Below, piece after piece: positions 25,370 through 33,831 of a DNA stretch of 64,000 nt. The position numbers and the translations under genes are program-made. Below the pieces are notes generated by a model, which did no database searches, had not been told where the DNA came from, and worked only from the letters and a program-made list of their open reading frames with translations. Within the stretch, counting starts at the first letter, position 1; the number at the start of each line of letters is the position of its first letter. Source of the stretch: Flavobacteriaceae bacterium (GTDB lineage Bacteria; Bacteroidota; Bacteroidia; Flavobacteriales; Flavobacteriaceae); NCBI GenBank assembly GCA_013373385.1, contig JABXHX010000011.1:1-64000 (forward strand), in the 5' to 3' direction.

Positions 25370-26212
25370 TTAAAACTCTAGTTCTAGAAACAAACTACTA
25401 CTTGTGTTTGTATCAGTAACTTTTTCACCTTTTATCAACTGATTTGCATTATTGTACAACATTAAGTTTAGTTTCCAATAACCTGTCATAGTTAAAGATA
25501 ATTTTCCTTCGTACATTTTAGAACCTGAATCAAAAGTTAAATCTGTATTATTTGGAGAAGTATGATTTCCCATGCTTGGCATTCTTGGATCATGTTTAAT
25601 CATATAATTTTCTACCATAGGAAAAGACATCATTGTTTCCATTTTATACAAGCCTATTTTAAAATCATTTAAACCAACTTTTGGCTCTTGAGGATTAATT
25701 AATGCTAATACATATTTAGTATTATTTGTATCCATAAACACCGTAACATTTTTCTTTGCAGCTTGAGGGACACTAATAAAATCTTTTACTGTATAATCAA
25801 CATTATCTATAGTGTAATCTATTGTTAAATCCCATTTTTCTGTAGTGTTTTCTGCCATTTGAAAAATAATATACCCATTGTATAATGTTTGTTTTCCTTC
25901 TGCTCTTTTTATTGTAGATTTTGGACATGAATGCATTTTATTCATCATATGCATTACCGGTTTCCATGTTAAAGAGGCGGTTTTAATAAAGGTATTAGTT
26001 TCAACATCTTTAATTCTTAAATAAATATTATTATAACCTTGCTCTAAATATTTTTTTGTTGAGAAAATTTGCACTTCATGATTTGAATTAGAAAGCGTTT
26101 TTATAAAGTTTAAATTTGTTGTTTCGTCTAACTCTATATCATTATCATTGTTTACACATGAAGAGATAAATAGTATTGTTAATAAAGGTAGTATATATTT
26201 TAAAGTTTTCAT
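25370..26212 (-). CDS. Met/His-rich lipoprotein of the copper locus, two YtkA-like repeats
   Basis: A 280-residue lipoprotein with lipobox FISSC, Cys19. Two related segments each hold a Met/His patch followed by a Gly-containing strand pair: PVMHMMNKMHSCPKS near 84-98 and HDPRMPSMGNHTSP near 209-222, the latter followed by MYEGKLSLTMTGYWKLNL. The second matches the YtkA/FixH-like pattern (MPxMG, then GxW), a fold of periplasmic copper-handling proteins. I infer surface or periplasmic copper capture for the receptor next door. The frame extends ten codons upstream, but MKTLKY is the expected signal-peptide start. A perfect palindrome separates it from the receptor gene. Confidence 0.7.
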   Translation of the reverse strand: MKTLKYILPLLTILFISSCVNNDNDIELDETTNLNFIKTLSNSNHEVQIFSTKKYLEQGYNNIYLRIKDVETNTFIKTASLTWKPVMHMMNKMHSCPKSTIKRAEGKQTLYNGYIIFQMAENTTEKWDLTIDYTIDNVDYTVKDFISVPQAAKKNVTVFMDTNNTKYVLALINPQEPKVGLNDFKIGLYKMETMMSFPMVENYMIKHDPRMPSMGNHTSPNNTDLTFDSGSKMYEGKLSLTMTGYWKLNLMLYNNANQLIKGEKVTDTNTSSSLFLELEF

Positions 26213-26245
26213 TTTTTTATAATTAAATAGTATACATAACACTAG

Positions 26246-26271
26246 TTTTTGATTATTTTTTTAATCAAAAA
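26246..26271 (-). terminator. Hairpin between the CxxxC gene and the lipoprotein gene
   Basis: TTTTTGATTA at 26246-26255 and TAATCAAAAA at 26262-26271 are perfectly inverted around a six-T loop. It lies in the transcribed gap of the locus and could attenuate downstream expression. Confidence 0.5.
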
Positions 26272-26327
26272 AGTGCGTAATAAGTTTGTAATAAAATTCT
26301 TTTATTACTTAAAAAAAACAGATATAA

Positions 26328-26726
26328 TTATATAGAAAACTTAGGCGGAGGTGTTTCTTTATCTATATATAAAGATTGTTTTATACGAAAAGAATATTGA
26401 TAAATATTAGATATAAAATCAGAATTCATTTTAAAATTTAAACTAGAGTTTTTAGATAAGAAAAAAATAAAATTACCTCTAAACTCATTTTCATTTTGAG
26501 AAGGTATAGTTGTGTTATTTTCAGTAATAACATTATTTAATTTTTTCATTAAATAACATTTACCTTCACAACCTTGTTGATTATCTTTTTGAACACATAG
26601 TTCTTTAATAATATAATCTTGATAAGCAATAAAATACACAGATACATATGCTTGGTAAAAAGAAGCACTTAGTATTATTAAAGCTAAAAAATAACTTATA
26701 AATGAGTATTTAATTTTTTGGTTCAC
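26328..26726 (-). CDS. Small CxxxC membrane protein at the head of the copper locus
   Basis: A 132-residue protein of unknown function. A hydrophobic N-terminal segment (about 11-37) is followed by a Cys-rich stretch: KELCVQKDNQQGCEGKCYLM, with Cys44, Cys53 and Cys57 and a CEGKC motif. The rest is polar and ends in PPPKFSI. Small proteins with this CxGKCYLMK signature recur beside metal TonB receptors in Bacteroidota; the association is from memory. The only start is a GTG, four bases after a TACTTTTG element, so translation is probably leaderless. It heads the leftward locus, and a Crp/Fnr-like site lies upstream. Confidence 0.65.
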   Translation of the reverse strand: MNQKIKYSFISYFLALIILSASFYQAYVSVYFIAYQDYIIKELCVQKDNQQGCEGKCYLMKKLNNVITENNTTIPSQNENEFRGNFIFFLSKNSSLNFKMNSDFISNIYQYSFRIKQSLYIDKETPPPKFSI

Positions 26727-26730
26727 GTAG

Positions 26731-26738
26731 CAAAAGTA
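26731..26738 (-). promoter_or_regulatory. -7 element of the copper locus
   Basis: On the minus strand the octamer reads TACTTTTG, a perfect TAnnTTTG. It ends four bases before the GTG start. No TTG is found at the -33 position; the Crp/Fnr-like palindrome occupies that region. Confidence 0.6.
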
Positions 26739-26756
26739 CTATCAACTTTATAAAAT

Positions 26757-26778
26757 AAAACTGACCTTTATCAGTTTT
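26757..26778. promoter_or_regulatory. Crp/Fnr-like operator
   Basis: AAAACTGA at 26757-26764 and TCAGTTTT at 26771-26778 are inverted around CCTTTA. The core TGAC-N4-ATCA (26762-26773) fits the TGA-N6-TCA pattern of the Crp/Fnr family. The centre, 26767.5, is 41.5 bases upstream of the predicted RNA start at 26726, the classical class II activator position. Confidence 0.55.
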
Positions 26779-26876
26779 TGTAAAAAAAAGCATTCATAGT
26801 AAATATATTATGAATACTCAGTCAGATTTTTGTAACTTAGTCGTTCTTATTTTATAAAAAATTTAGCAGAAAATAT

Positions 26877-27884
26877 ATGTCAGCAGATAAAGAAAAAGCA
26901 GCAAAACTAAAAGCATTACAATTAACACTAGATAAGTTAGACAAAACCTACGGAAAAGGAGCTGTAATGAAAATGGGCGATAGCCAAGTAGAGGATGTAG
27001 AAGCAATCTCTTCTGGATCTTTAGGGTTAGATTTAGCATTAGGAGTTGGAGGATACCCAAGAGGTAGAATTATAGAAATTTATGGACCAGAATCTTCTGG
27101 TAAAACAACATTAACAATTCATGCAATTGCTGAAGCACAAAAAGCAGGAGGTATAGCAGCATTTATTGATGCAGAACATGCTTTTGATCGTTTTTATGCA
27201 GAAAATTTGGGCGTAGATATAGACAACTTAATTATTTCTCAACCAGATTATGGAGAACAAGCTTTAGAAATTGCAGATAATTTAATTAGTTCTGGAGCTA
27301 TTGATATTGTGGTAATTGACTCTGTTGCAGCATTAACTCCAAAGTCAGAAATAGAAGGAGAAATGGGAGACTCTAAAATGGGATTACACGCCCGTTTAAT
27401 GTCTCAAGCATTACGTAAATTAACAAGTACTATTAGCAAAACAAAATGTACTGTAATTTTCATTAACCAATTACGTGAAAAAATAGGTGTGATGTTTGGC
27501 AATCCAGAAACAACTACAGGAGGTAACGCTTTAAAATTTTATGCATCAGTTCGTTTAGATATACGTAGAAGAACACAAATTAAAGATGGCGATAGAGTAA
27601 TTGGGAACAGTACTAAAGTTAAAATAGTAAAGAACAAAGTAGCCCCACCTTTTCAAACAGCAGAATTTGATATTATGTACGGAGAAGGAATATCTAAAGT
27701 GGGCGAAGTGTTAGATATAGGGGTAGAATTAGGTATTATTAAGAAAAGCGGCTCTTGGTTTAGTTATGGAGACACAAAACTAGGTCAAGGTAGAGATGCG
27801 GTGAAAAACTTAATAAAAGATAACCCAGAATTAGCAGAAGAATTAGAAACTAAAATTAAAGAAGCTATAGACAATCAAGAATAA
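26877..27884 (+). CDS. recA: Recombinase A
   Basis: ATP-dependent strand-exchange protein of homologous recombination and the SOS response. It has 335 residues. The Walker A motif GPESSGKTT is at 70-78, and [22 protein letters not shown] and the L2-loop region beginning near [20 protein letters not shown] are intact. No LexA-type operator is recognised upstream, and no lexA gene is present in the window. It is divergent from the copper locus (150 bases apart) and ends in a strong terminator. Confidence 0.98.
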   Translation: MSADKEKAAKLKALQLTLDKLDKTYGKGAVMKMGDSQVEDVEAISSGSLGLDLALGVGGYPRGRIIEIYGPESSGKTTLTIHAIAEAQKAGGIAAFIDAEHAFDRFYAENLGVDIDNLIISQPDYGEQALEIADNLISSGAIDIVVIDSVAALTPKSEIEGEMGDSKMGLHARLMSQALRKLTSTISKTKCTVIFINQLREKIGVMFGNPETTTGGNALKFYASVRLDIRRRTQIKDGDRVIGNSTKVKIVKNKVAPPFQTAEFDIMYGEGISKVGEVLDIGVELGIIKKSGSWFSYGDTKLGQGRDAVKNLIKDNPELAEELETKIKEAIDNQE

Positions 27885-27906
27885 GTATTCTTAAATTATA
27901 GAAGTA

Positions 27907-27940
27907 AAATGGCTAGTTTATTAAAACTAGCCATTTTTTA
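27907..27940. terminator. recA terminator
   Basis: AAAATGGCTAGTTT at 27907-27920 pairs perfectly with AAACTAGCCATTTT from 27925, followed by T residues. The stop codon of the leftward PspC mini-gene overlaps its right end. Confidence 0.92.
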
Positions 27941-28087
27941 TTTAGAAAACATTTTTACCACCCATAAAATAAGGTATAAACCAATACCAAAACCAGCAAG
28001 TAAAACAGCAATAATAAAGGCTATTCTAATATTTTGAGTTTTCCAACCTAATTTTCCGTGTAACCATTCACAGACTCCTAAAATCAT
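27938..28087 (-). CDS. PspC-domain mini membrane protein, 49 residues
   Basis: A short frame between recA and dut. It starts MILGVCEWLHGKLGWKTQNI and continues with a membrane helix (RIAFIIAVLLAGFGIG and LYLILWVV). This is the conserved core of the PspC domain, in which a short amphipathic GVCEWL segment precedes one hydrophobic helix. Stand-alone PspC domains of this size occur in Bacteroidota and are thought to act in envelope stress, but function is not established. The stop codon overlaps the recA terminator. It is leftward and downstream of dut by 28 bases, probably in the same transcript. Confidence 0.82.
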   Translation of the reverse strand: MILGVCEWLHGKLGWKTQNIRIAFIIAVLLAGFGIGLYLILWVVKMFSK

Positions 28088-28115
28088 AATTTTTATTTTT
28101 AATAGTTAATTTATT

Positions 28116-28547
28116 CTAAACACCAGTACTTCCAAAACCGCCAGCACCACGGTCGGTTTCATCTAAAACAGAAACTTCTTGCCAATTTACACGTTCGTGT
28201 TTTGCAATAACTAATTGCGCAATACGCTCACCATCATTTATTATAAAATCTTCATTTGATAAGTTTACTAAAATTACCCCTATTTCTCCTCTGTAATCTG
28301 CATCTACCGTTCCAGGAGAATTCAAAACCGTAATTCCTTTTTTAGCAGCTAAACCACTTCTAGGCCTTACTTGTGCTTCAAAACCAACAGGTAACGCAAT
28401 AAATAATCCGGTTTTAACAATGGTTCTTTCTAAAGGTTTCAACGTAATTGAAGCATCAATATTTGCTCTTAAATCCATTCCAGCTGAGCCTTCGGTTTCG
28501 TAATTTGGTGTTGCGTGTTTTGATTTATTTATAATTTGTACGTTCAT
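28116..28547 (-). CDS. dut: dUTP diphosphatase
   Basis: Hydrolyses dUTP to dUMP, keeping uracil out of DNA and supplying thymidylate synthesis. The trimeric-type enzyme has 143 residues with all five motifs: [40 protein letters not shown] and GAGGFGSTG at the C terminus. It starts two bases downstream of the flippase gene's stop and is probably co-transcribed with it. Confidence 0.97.
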   Translation of the reverse strand: MNVQIINKSKHATPNYETEGSAGMDLRANIDASITLKPLERTIVKTGLFIALPVGFEAQVRPRSGLAAKKGITVLNSPGTVDADYRGEIGVILVNLSNEDFIINDGERIAQLVIAKHERVNWQEVSVLDETDRGAGGFGSTGV

Positions 28548-28549
28548 TT

Positions 28550-30004
28550 TTAGCGTTTCAATAATTGTTTAATAGTTGTTTTCTCTAAAAAATAGATACA
28601 GGCAAAATAACTAAAAATTGCCGATAAAGAAAACCAAAGGTTTTCTCTAAAATAAGAAAAAGAGATCCAGCTTAAACCAACTGCAAAAAATGTATAAAAA
28701 CTAACCTTTTTTAATTGATACGGAACAGGATAGTGTTTTTTTCCTATCAGATAAGAGATTACCATCATAAACCCATAAGTAATTACAGTAGCCCAAGCAG
28801 AGGCAATAAACCCAATTTTAGGAATCATAATTAGATTAAAAAAAATGGTAATGACAGCACCTGTAACAGAAAAATACATTCCGTAGCTAGTTTTATCAGT
28901 AAGCTTATACCAAATAGATAAATTATTATAAACCCCTAAAAATAAATTGGCTAATAATATAATAGGGACAATATGTAATGCTTCAAAGTACTCTGGTTTT
29001 CCGAGTAAAATAGTAGCAAATAAATCTATAAAAACTACAACCACAAGCATAAAGAAAGCGCCTAGTATGATAAACCAAGTTAGTATGTTAGCATAGGTTT
29101 CTTTTGCATTTTTCTTTTCTGCTTGGTTGAAGAAAAAAGGTTCGGCACCTAAGCGAAAAGCCATAATATATAAAGTCATAAACACCCCTAGTTTATAACA
29201 GGCAGCATAAATACCCATTTGTTCTTTACCGATTAGATTACCTAATAATAATTTGTCTAAATTTTCATTGGTAACAAAAGCTAAACCACCTACCATAATA
29301 GGTAAACTATAACGCAGCATTCTTTTTAATAACACCAAATCAAAAGAAAAACGAAATTTAAACACTATTGGAAACAACAGTATAAATGTAGTTGCACTAG
29401 CAATGGTTCCTGAAACAAAAATGTGAATTACTTTTGGTTGAGAGTTGTAATAATCAACGATAAAACGCGGTAAAGAAATAGTGTTTTTAATTGCATATGG
29501 TATGAACCATAAAAAGAAAACGTTAAGCAATGCAAAGATTAAAATATTTACAATTTTAAAAACAGTAAACCTAACAGGTTTATTTGTTACACGAAGGTAT
29601 GCATACGGAATAACAACTAGGGTATCTAATGTAATTGTCCAAATCAATAATTTAAAAAACAACGATGTGTTAAATCCAAAGAAAGTGGCTAGGTTATTAC
29701 TATAGATTAATGTAGTGCATAGAAAAAGAAACGTTGTAAAAAGCAAGCTTAAAAAAGCAGTAGAAATCACCTTTCCTTTTTCTTTTTCTTTTGAAAAAAA
29801 CCGAAAAAAAGCAGTTTCCATTCCATAAGTTAACAAAGCATTAAAGTAAGCAGCATACACATAATAATCTGTGTTTATTGCATATTTATCTGCCTGTAAA
29901 GTAGAGGTGTGCAGTTTTACTAAAAAAATATTGATGGCTCTTGGCAACACAGCCGAAATACCATAAATAACAGTGTCTTTAAAGAATTGTTTTAAACTAC
30001 TCAA
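28550..30004 (-). CDS. Oligosaccharide flippase family protein
   Basis: A 484-residue polytopic inner-membrane protein with about 12 to 14 hydrophobic helices, of the MVF/Wzx-like MATE fold. The N terminus [21 protein letters not shown] is the typical first helix of Bacteroidota polysaccharide flippases. Its cargo, probably a lipid-linked glycan, cannot be told. It stands outside any visible glycosyltransferase cluster; dut follows closely. It is divergent from gpsA. Confidence 0.85.
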   Translation of the reverse strand: MSSLKQFFKDTVIYGISAVLPRAINIFLVKLHTSTLQADKYAINTDYYVYAAYFNALLTYGMETAFFRFFSKEKEKGKVISTAFLSLLFTTFLFLCTTLIYSNNLATFFGFNTSLFFKLLIWTITLDTLVVIPYAYLRVTNKPVRFTVFKIVNILIFALLNVFFLWFIPYAIKNTISLPRFIVDYYNSQPKVIHIFVSGTIASATTFILLFPIVFKFRFSFDLVLLKRMLRYSLPIMVGGLAFVTNENLDKLLLGNLIGKEQMGIYAACYKLGVFMTLYIMAFRLGAEPFFFNQAEKKNAKETYANILTWFIILGAFFMLVVVVFIDLFATILLGKPEYFEALHIVPIILLANLFLGVYNNLSIWYKLTDKTSYGMYFSVTGAVITIFFNLIMIPKIGFIASAWATVITYGFMMVISYLIGKKHYPVPYQLKKVSFYTFFAVGLSWISFSYFRENLWFSLSAIFSYFACIYFLEKTTIKQLLKR

Positions 30005-30069
30005 TAGAAAAAAGTCTTGTACAAATATAATAATTAGTTCAACTTTTGTGTGTTAGAACGATGTTTTCT

Positions 30070-30077
30070 TATTTTTG
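30070..30077 (+). promoter_or_regulatory. -7 element of gpsA
   Basis: TATTTTTG matches TAnnTTTG. It overlaps the first possible start of the frame at 30075, so the ATG at 30099 is the usable start. Confidence 0.6.
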
Positions 30078-30098
30078 GCGTTACAAATAAATATTTAT

Positions 30099-31094
30099 AT
30101 GAGTACAAATCCTAAAATAGCAGTTTTTGGTGGAGGTAGCTGGGCAACAGCAATTGTAAAAATGTTGTGTGAAAATATGGAAACTGTCGGGTGGTATATG
30201 AGAAATAAACCAGCAATTGATTATATAAAAAAACACCATTACAACCCAAACTATTTGCGCTCTGCAGAAATAAACCCTAAACAATTAGATTTGTATGATG
30301 ATATTAACAGTGCAGTTGCTCAGTACGATTTTTTAATTTTTGCAATTCCGTCTGCCTTTTTACAAAGTGAACTAAACAAAATAACAATATCTTTAGAAAA
30401 TAAAATTGTGTTTTCTGCGATTAAAGGGATTGTGCCTGAAAGTGGACTTATTGTTGGAGAGCATTTTAATGAAAAATATCATATTCCGTTAAGTAATATT
30501 GGAGTAATTACAGGACCGTGTCATGCAGAAGAAGTTGCTATGGAACGACTGTCTTATTTAACACTTGCTAGTCAAGATCAAGAAAAGGCAAAAATGTTAA
30601 GTACCTACGTTTCTAGCTCTTATATAAAAACAAAAATTTCTGATGATATTATAGGTACCGAATATGCAGCAATGCTTAAAAATATTTATGCAATTGCAGC
30701 TGGTATAGCACATGGATTGGGTTATGGAGATAATTTTCAATCAGTTTTAATGAGCAACGCCATTAGAGAAATGAAGCGCTTTATTAGAAAGGTGCATAAA
30801 ATGAAACGTAACATTAATAACTCAGCTTATTTAGGAGATTTGCTAGTGACAGGATATTCTACTTTTAGTAGAAACAGAATGTTTGGAAATATGATTGGCA
30901 AGGGCTATACAGTAAAATCTGCTCAAATGGAAATGAGTATGGTTGCAGAGGGCTATTATGCCACAAAAAGTGCTTATCAAATTAACCAATCAAACGGAGC
31001 AAAAACGCCAATTATTGATACGGTTTATAATATTTTATACGACGATAAAAACCCAAAGAAACAATTTGAAAAACTTACAAACAAGTTAAATTAA
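30099..31094 (+). CDS. gpsA: NAD(P)H-dependent glycerol-3-phosphate dehydrogenase
   Basis: Reduces dihydroxyacetone phosphate to sn-glycerol 3-phosphate, the backbone of phospholipids. From ATG 30099 it has 331 residues. The nucleotide-binding FGGGSWATAIVKML starts at residue 10. ITGPCHAEEVAMERLSYLT is the substrate region, and EYAAMLKNIYAIAAGIAHGLGYGDN contains the catalytic Lys. The upstream start at 30075 falls inside the -7 element. It converges on lysC with a four-base overlap. Confidence 0.95.
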   Translation: MSTNPKIAVFGGGSWATAIVKMLCENMETVGWYMRNKPAIDYIKKHHYNPNYLRSAEINPKQLDLYDDINSAVAQYDFLIFAIPSAFLQSELNKITISLENKIVFSAIKGIVPESGLIVGEHFNEKYHIPLSNIGVITGPCHAEEVAMERLSYLTLASQDQEKAKMLSTYVSSSYIKTKISDDIIGTEYAAMLKNIYAIAAGIAHGLGYGDNFQSVLMSNAIREMKRFIRKVHKMKRNINNSAYLGDLLVTGYSTFSRNRMFGNMIGKGYTVKSAQMEMSMVAEGYYATKSAYQINQSNGAKTPIIDTVYNILYDDKNPKKQFEKLTNKLN

Positions 31095-32431
31095 TAGTGT
31101 TGTAGTTCAAACTGCTTGGCAAACAATCCTATATTTAAAGCATTTAATGCAGCCGTTTTATCATGTGTTTTTATGAGTAGAGAAACATTGTAGTTGCTAC
31201 CACCATAAGAAATCATCCGAATAGAAATTCCTTTAAGAGAGTTAAAAATAGCGGCACTTACCCCTTCTTTGTTTTGAGAAAAATCACCCGCAACACATAC
31301 GATACTTAGGTTAGTATTTATCTCTATTTTACCAAAAGGATTTAATTCTTTAACAATTTTTTCTAAGTGTAAAGTATTATCAACAGTTAACGAAACGGCA
31401 ACTTCTGATGTTGTAATCATATCAATCGGAGTTTCATATTTTTCAAATACCTCAAATACTTTTTTTAAAAAACCATAAGCCATAAGCATTCGGTACGATT
31501 TAATTTTAATAGCGGTAATTCCGTCTTTTGCGGCAATTGCTGTTACGCCACTTTTTACAGATTTATTTTTAATTATGGTTCCTTTTGATGAAGGGTTAAA
31601 CGTGTTTTTTAGTAATACAGGAATATTATTTTCTTTTGCTGGAATTAAACTTTGCGGATGTAAAATTTTTGCTCCAAAATAAGCTAACTCAGCAGCTTCA
31701 TCAAAAGAAATTTCTTTAATAGAAAATGTGTTTTCCACAAATCTCGGATCATTATTATGCATCCCATCAATATCTGTCCAAATTTGAATTTCAGTTGCAC
31801 CAATTGCTGCACCAATTAGAGAAGCCGTATAATCACTTCCGCCACGCTGTAAATTAGAGATTTCTCCGAGCTCATTTTTACAAATAAACCCTTGAGTAAT
31901 CCAAATTTTTTGACTAAGATTTTGATTTAATATAGGAGTAATTCTTTTACTTATAAGATTAATTTTAGGCTCCTTGTTTTCATCAATTTCCATAAAATCT
32001 AAAGCAGAAATTAACGAAGAAGAAACGTTTGATTCCTCAAGAAATAACTGAACTAAGTTTGTAGATAAAATTTCGCCTTGAGCCACAATAATATTGTCTA
32101 TATTGTTACTTTCTTTAGTTTCAATTAAGGTTTTTATTCCATTAAATTTAGTAGCAACAAAAGCACGAGCTCTTTCTTTATAATTTGGAGTTTTGTATAG
32201 TTCTCCAGTTAAATTTAAATACGAATTATGTAATTGATGTACACATAACAAAGCATCATCTACTTCTCCTTTTTTAATATGATTACTAATTTGAATTAAA
32301 GAGTTTGTTGTACCAGAAACAGCAGATAACACGACTATTTTAGGTTGTTCAGTTTGAGTAATAATTTCTACTACTTGCTGTATGCTTTTAGCTGTACCAA
32401 CAGATGTTCCGCCGAATTTTAAAACAATCAT
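31091..32431 (-). CDS. lysC: Aspartate kinase
   Basis: First enzyme of the aspartate-family pathway; phosphorylates aspartate. The monofunctional form has 446 residues. KFGGTSVG at 5-12 and the middle GGSDYTASLIGAAI and WTDIDGMHNNDPR tracts are kinase motifs, and two ACT domains fill the C-terminal part from about 300 (AIAAKDGITAIKIKSYRM, then SIVCVAGDFSQNKEGV). Feedback by lysine or threonine is expected through the ACT domains. asd, the next enzyme, is at 46 kb. It is divergent from an ACT-like gene and overlaps the gpsA stop. Confidence 0.95.
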   Translation of the reverse strand: MIVLKFGGTSVGTAKSIQQVVEIITQTEQPKIVVLSAVSGTTNSLIQISNHIKKGEVDDALLCVHQLHNSYLNLTGELYKTPNYKERARAFVATKFNGIKTLIETKESNNIDNIIVAQGEILSTNLVQLFLEESNVSSSLISALDFMEIDENKEPKINLISKRITPILNQNLSQKIWITQGFICKNELGEISNLQRGGSDYTASLIGAAIGATEIQIWTDIDGMHNNDPRFVENTFSIKEISFDEAAELAYFGAKILHPQSLIPAKENNIPVLLKNTFNPSSKGTIIKNKSVKSGVTAIAAKDGITAIKIKSYRMLMAYGFLKKVFEVFEKYETPIDMITTSEVAVSLTVDNTLHLEKIVKELNPFGKIEINTNLSIVCVAGDFSQNKEGVSAAIFNSLKGISIRMISYGGSNYNVSLLIKTHDKTAALNALNIGLFAKQFELQHY

Positions 32432-32530
32432 TTTTGTAAATTTTCAACAAAAAAACGACGAAAGGGATTGTAGTACAATTTTATTTAATATTTTTACATA
32501 TTATAACAGTGTGTTTAAAATTAAACAAAA

Positions 32531-33190
32531 ATGAAAACAATTCAAGAAGCTGTAGAAAGCACCATTAGGAAAACGCCTTTTATTGAGGAAGCATTAAATG
32601 AAAAATTAATAAATGTTTCTTCCTTAGCTAGAGTAATATTACCAGAGGTTTCTCAACTTTTGAAAAAGGAGGTAAAAATTGGTGCTGTAATGATGGCAAT
32701 TAATAGGTTATCTCCAGCGAGTGAGTTGAGAATTAGAAAGAACATAAAAAAACTAGCAATTAATTTAGGAGATTTTATTGTGCGTTCAGACTTATGTGAT
32801 TTTACTTTTAAAAACACACCTTCGTTATTAAAAGAAATTGCAAAAATTTTAAGCAAGTCAGCAGACAGCAATGATTATTTTTTAACAGTTTCACAAGGGA
32901 TTTTCGAAACCAACATTGTTACCAGTAAAAACCTACAAAAGTATGTCGAAGATATTTTTAAGAAAGAAACACTTATTCATAGTGTGTTAGATTTGGCTTC
33001 AATTACTATTAAACTTCCTAAGGAAAATCTAGATCAATCAGGAGTTTATTATTTTATTCTAAAACAATTGGCTTGGGCTAATATTCCTTTGCAAGAAGTA
33101 ATTTCTACCACACACGAAATGACAATCGTGGTTAAAGAAGAAGATGTAAATGAAACATTTGCAATTTTAATGGACTTAAAACTGAATTAG
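32531..33190 (+). CDS. Small protein with ACT-like C-terminal half, divergent from lysC
   Basis: A 219-residue cytoplasmic protein. The N-terminal third is helical and helix-turn-helix-like (SSLARVILPEVSQLLKKEVK). The rest contains an ACT-like segment: SITIKLPKENLDQSGVYYFI, then AWANIPLQEVISTTHEMTIVV, ending ETFAILMDLKL, which resembles the C-terminal ACT domain of aspartokinases. No catalytic domain is visible. I infer an amino-acid-sensing regulator, and the divergent position next to lysC supports that, but the family is not named. It converges with the PPOX gene, overlapping by four bases. Confidence 0.55.
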   Translation: MKTIQEAVESTIRKTPFIEEALNEKLINVSSLARVILPEVSQLLKKEVKIGAVMMAINRLSPASELRIRKNIKKLAINLGDFIVRSDLCDFTFKNTPSLLKEIAKILSKSADSNDYFLTVSQGIFETNIVTSKNLQKYVEDIFKKETLIHSVLDLASITIKLPKENLDQSGVYYFILKQLAWANIPLQEVISTTHEMTIVVKEEDVNETFAILMDLKLN

Positions 33191-33732
33191 TTGCTTAAAA
33201 TGTTGGTTGGAAAACCATCAATACTAGTTTGGTTTTTTTCCTTCCAATATGCTTTAATTCCTTCTTTTCCTTTTTCTATAGCCCAATCATTTAATTGATT
33301 TCGTTCACCAACATACTCATAATAAGGAATTGACATTCCACAAGAAGTTTGTGCGCTTTCAATTTCAATGTCATATATCTGCCTTGCTCCAGGAAGCTCA
33401 GGAAATAACGAAGCAACATCATTCCATTTAGTATCATTTGGTTTTATTTCTTTCCCTATTCCATATAAGCGCAAAATATTTGGTGCTCCTTCAAAAGAAC
33501 AAAACATAATAGTAATTCTATTGTTTTCTATTAAATGAGCAGCAGTTTCGTTTCCACTACCAGTTACATTCAACCACAATACCCTATTCGGGCTGATAAC
33601 TCTAAACGAATCCATTCCTTTTGGAGAAAGATTTATTCTTCCATTAGTTGGTGCAGTTGCCACAAAAAAGATTTTTTGAGCTTCAATAAATTGCTGTAAT
33701 CTGGAGGTAATAGCTGGATAAAATTTTGCCAT
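33187..33732 (-). CDS. Pyridoxamine 5'-phosphate oxidase-family protein
   Basis: A 181-residue flavin-binding split-barrel protein of the PPOX superfamily. It starts MAKFYPAITSRLQQFIEAQ. FFVATAPTNGRINLSPKG and MFCSFEGAPNILRLYGIG form the FMN-binding barrel. It lacks the signature of true PdxH, and other members bind F420, haem or unknown substrates. A longer frame reaches 33783, but its extra residues are hydrophobic sequence that does not fit the family. It ends overlapping the ACT-like gene and is divergent from the NhaC gene. Confidence 0.8.
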   Translation of the reverse strand: MAKFYPAITSRLQQFIEAQKIFFVATAPTNGRINLSPKGMDSFRVISPNRVLWLNVTGSGNETAAHLIENNRITIMFCSFEGAPNILRLYGIGKEIKPNDTKWNDVASLFPELPGARQIYDIEIESAQTSCGMSIPYYEYVGERNQLNDWAIEKGKEGIKAYWKEKNQTSIDGFPTNILSN

Positions 33733-33831
33733 AAAACAATGTTTATAAAATTGAAAGTTAATGAAAAAAGAAATGAATGACATTGGTTTTTTGTTTTAAT
33801 TAGTACCTTTAGAAAAATAAAAATTTCTTTT

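Noticed and set aside
26757-26876. The Crp/Fnr-like palindrome as a recA operator
   Set aside because: It is centred 110 bases from the recA start, outside the usual activator range, while it sits at -41.5 of the leftward promoter.
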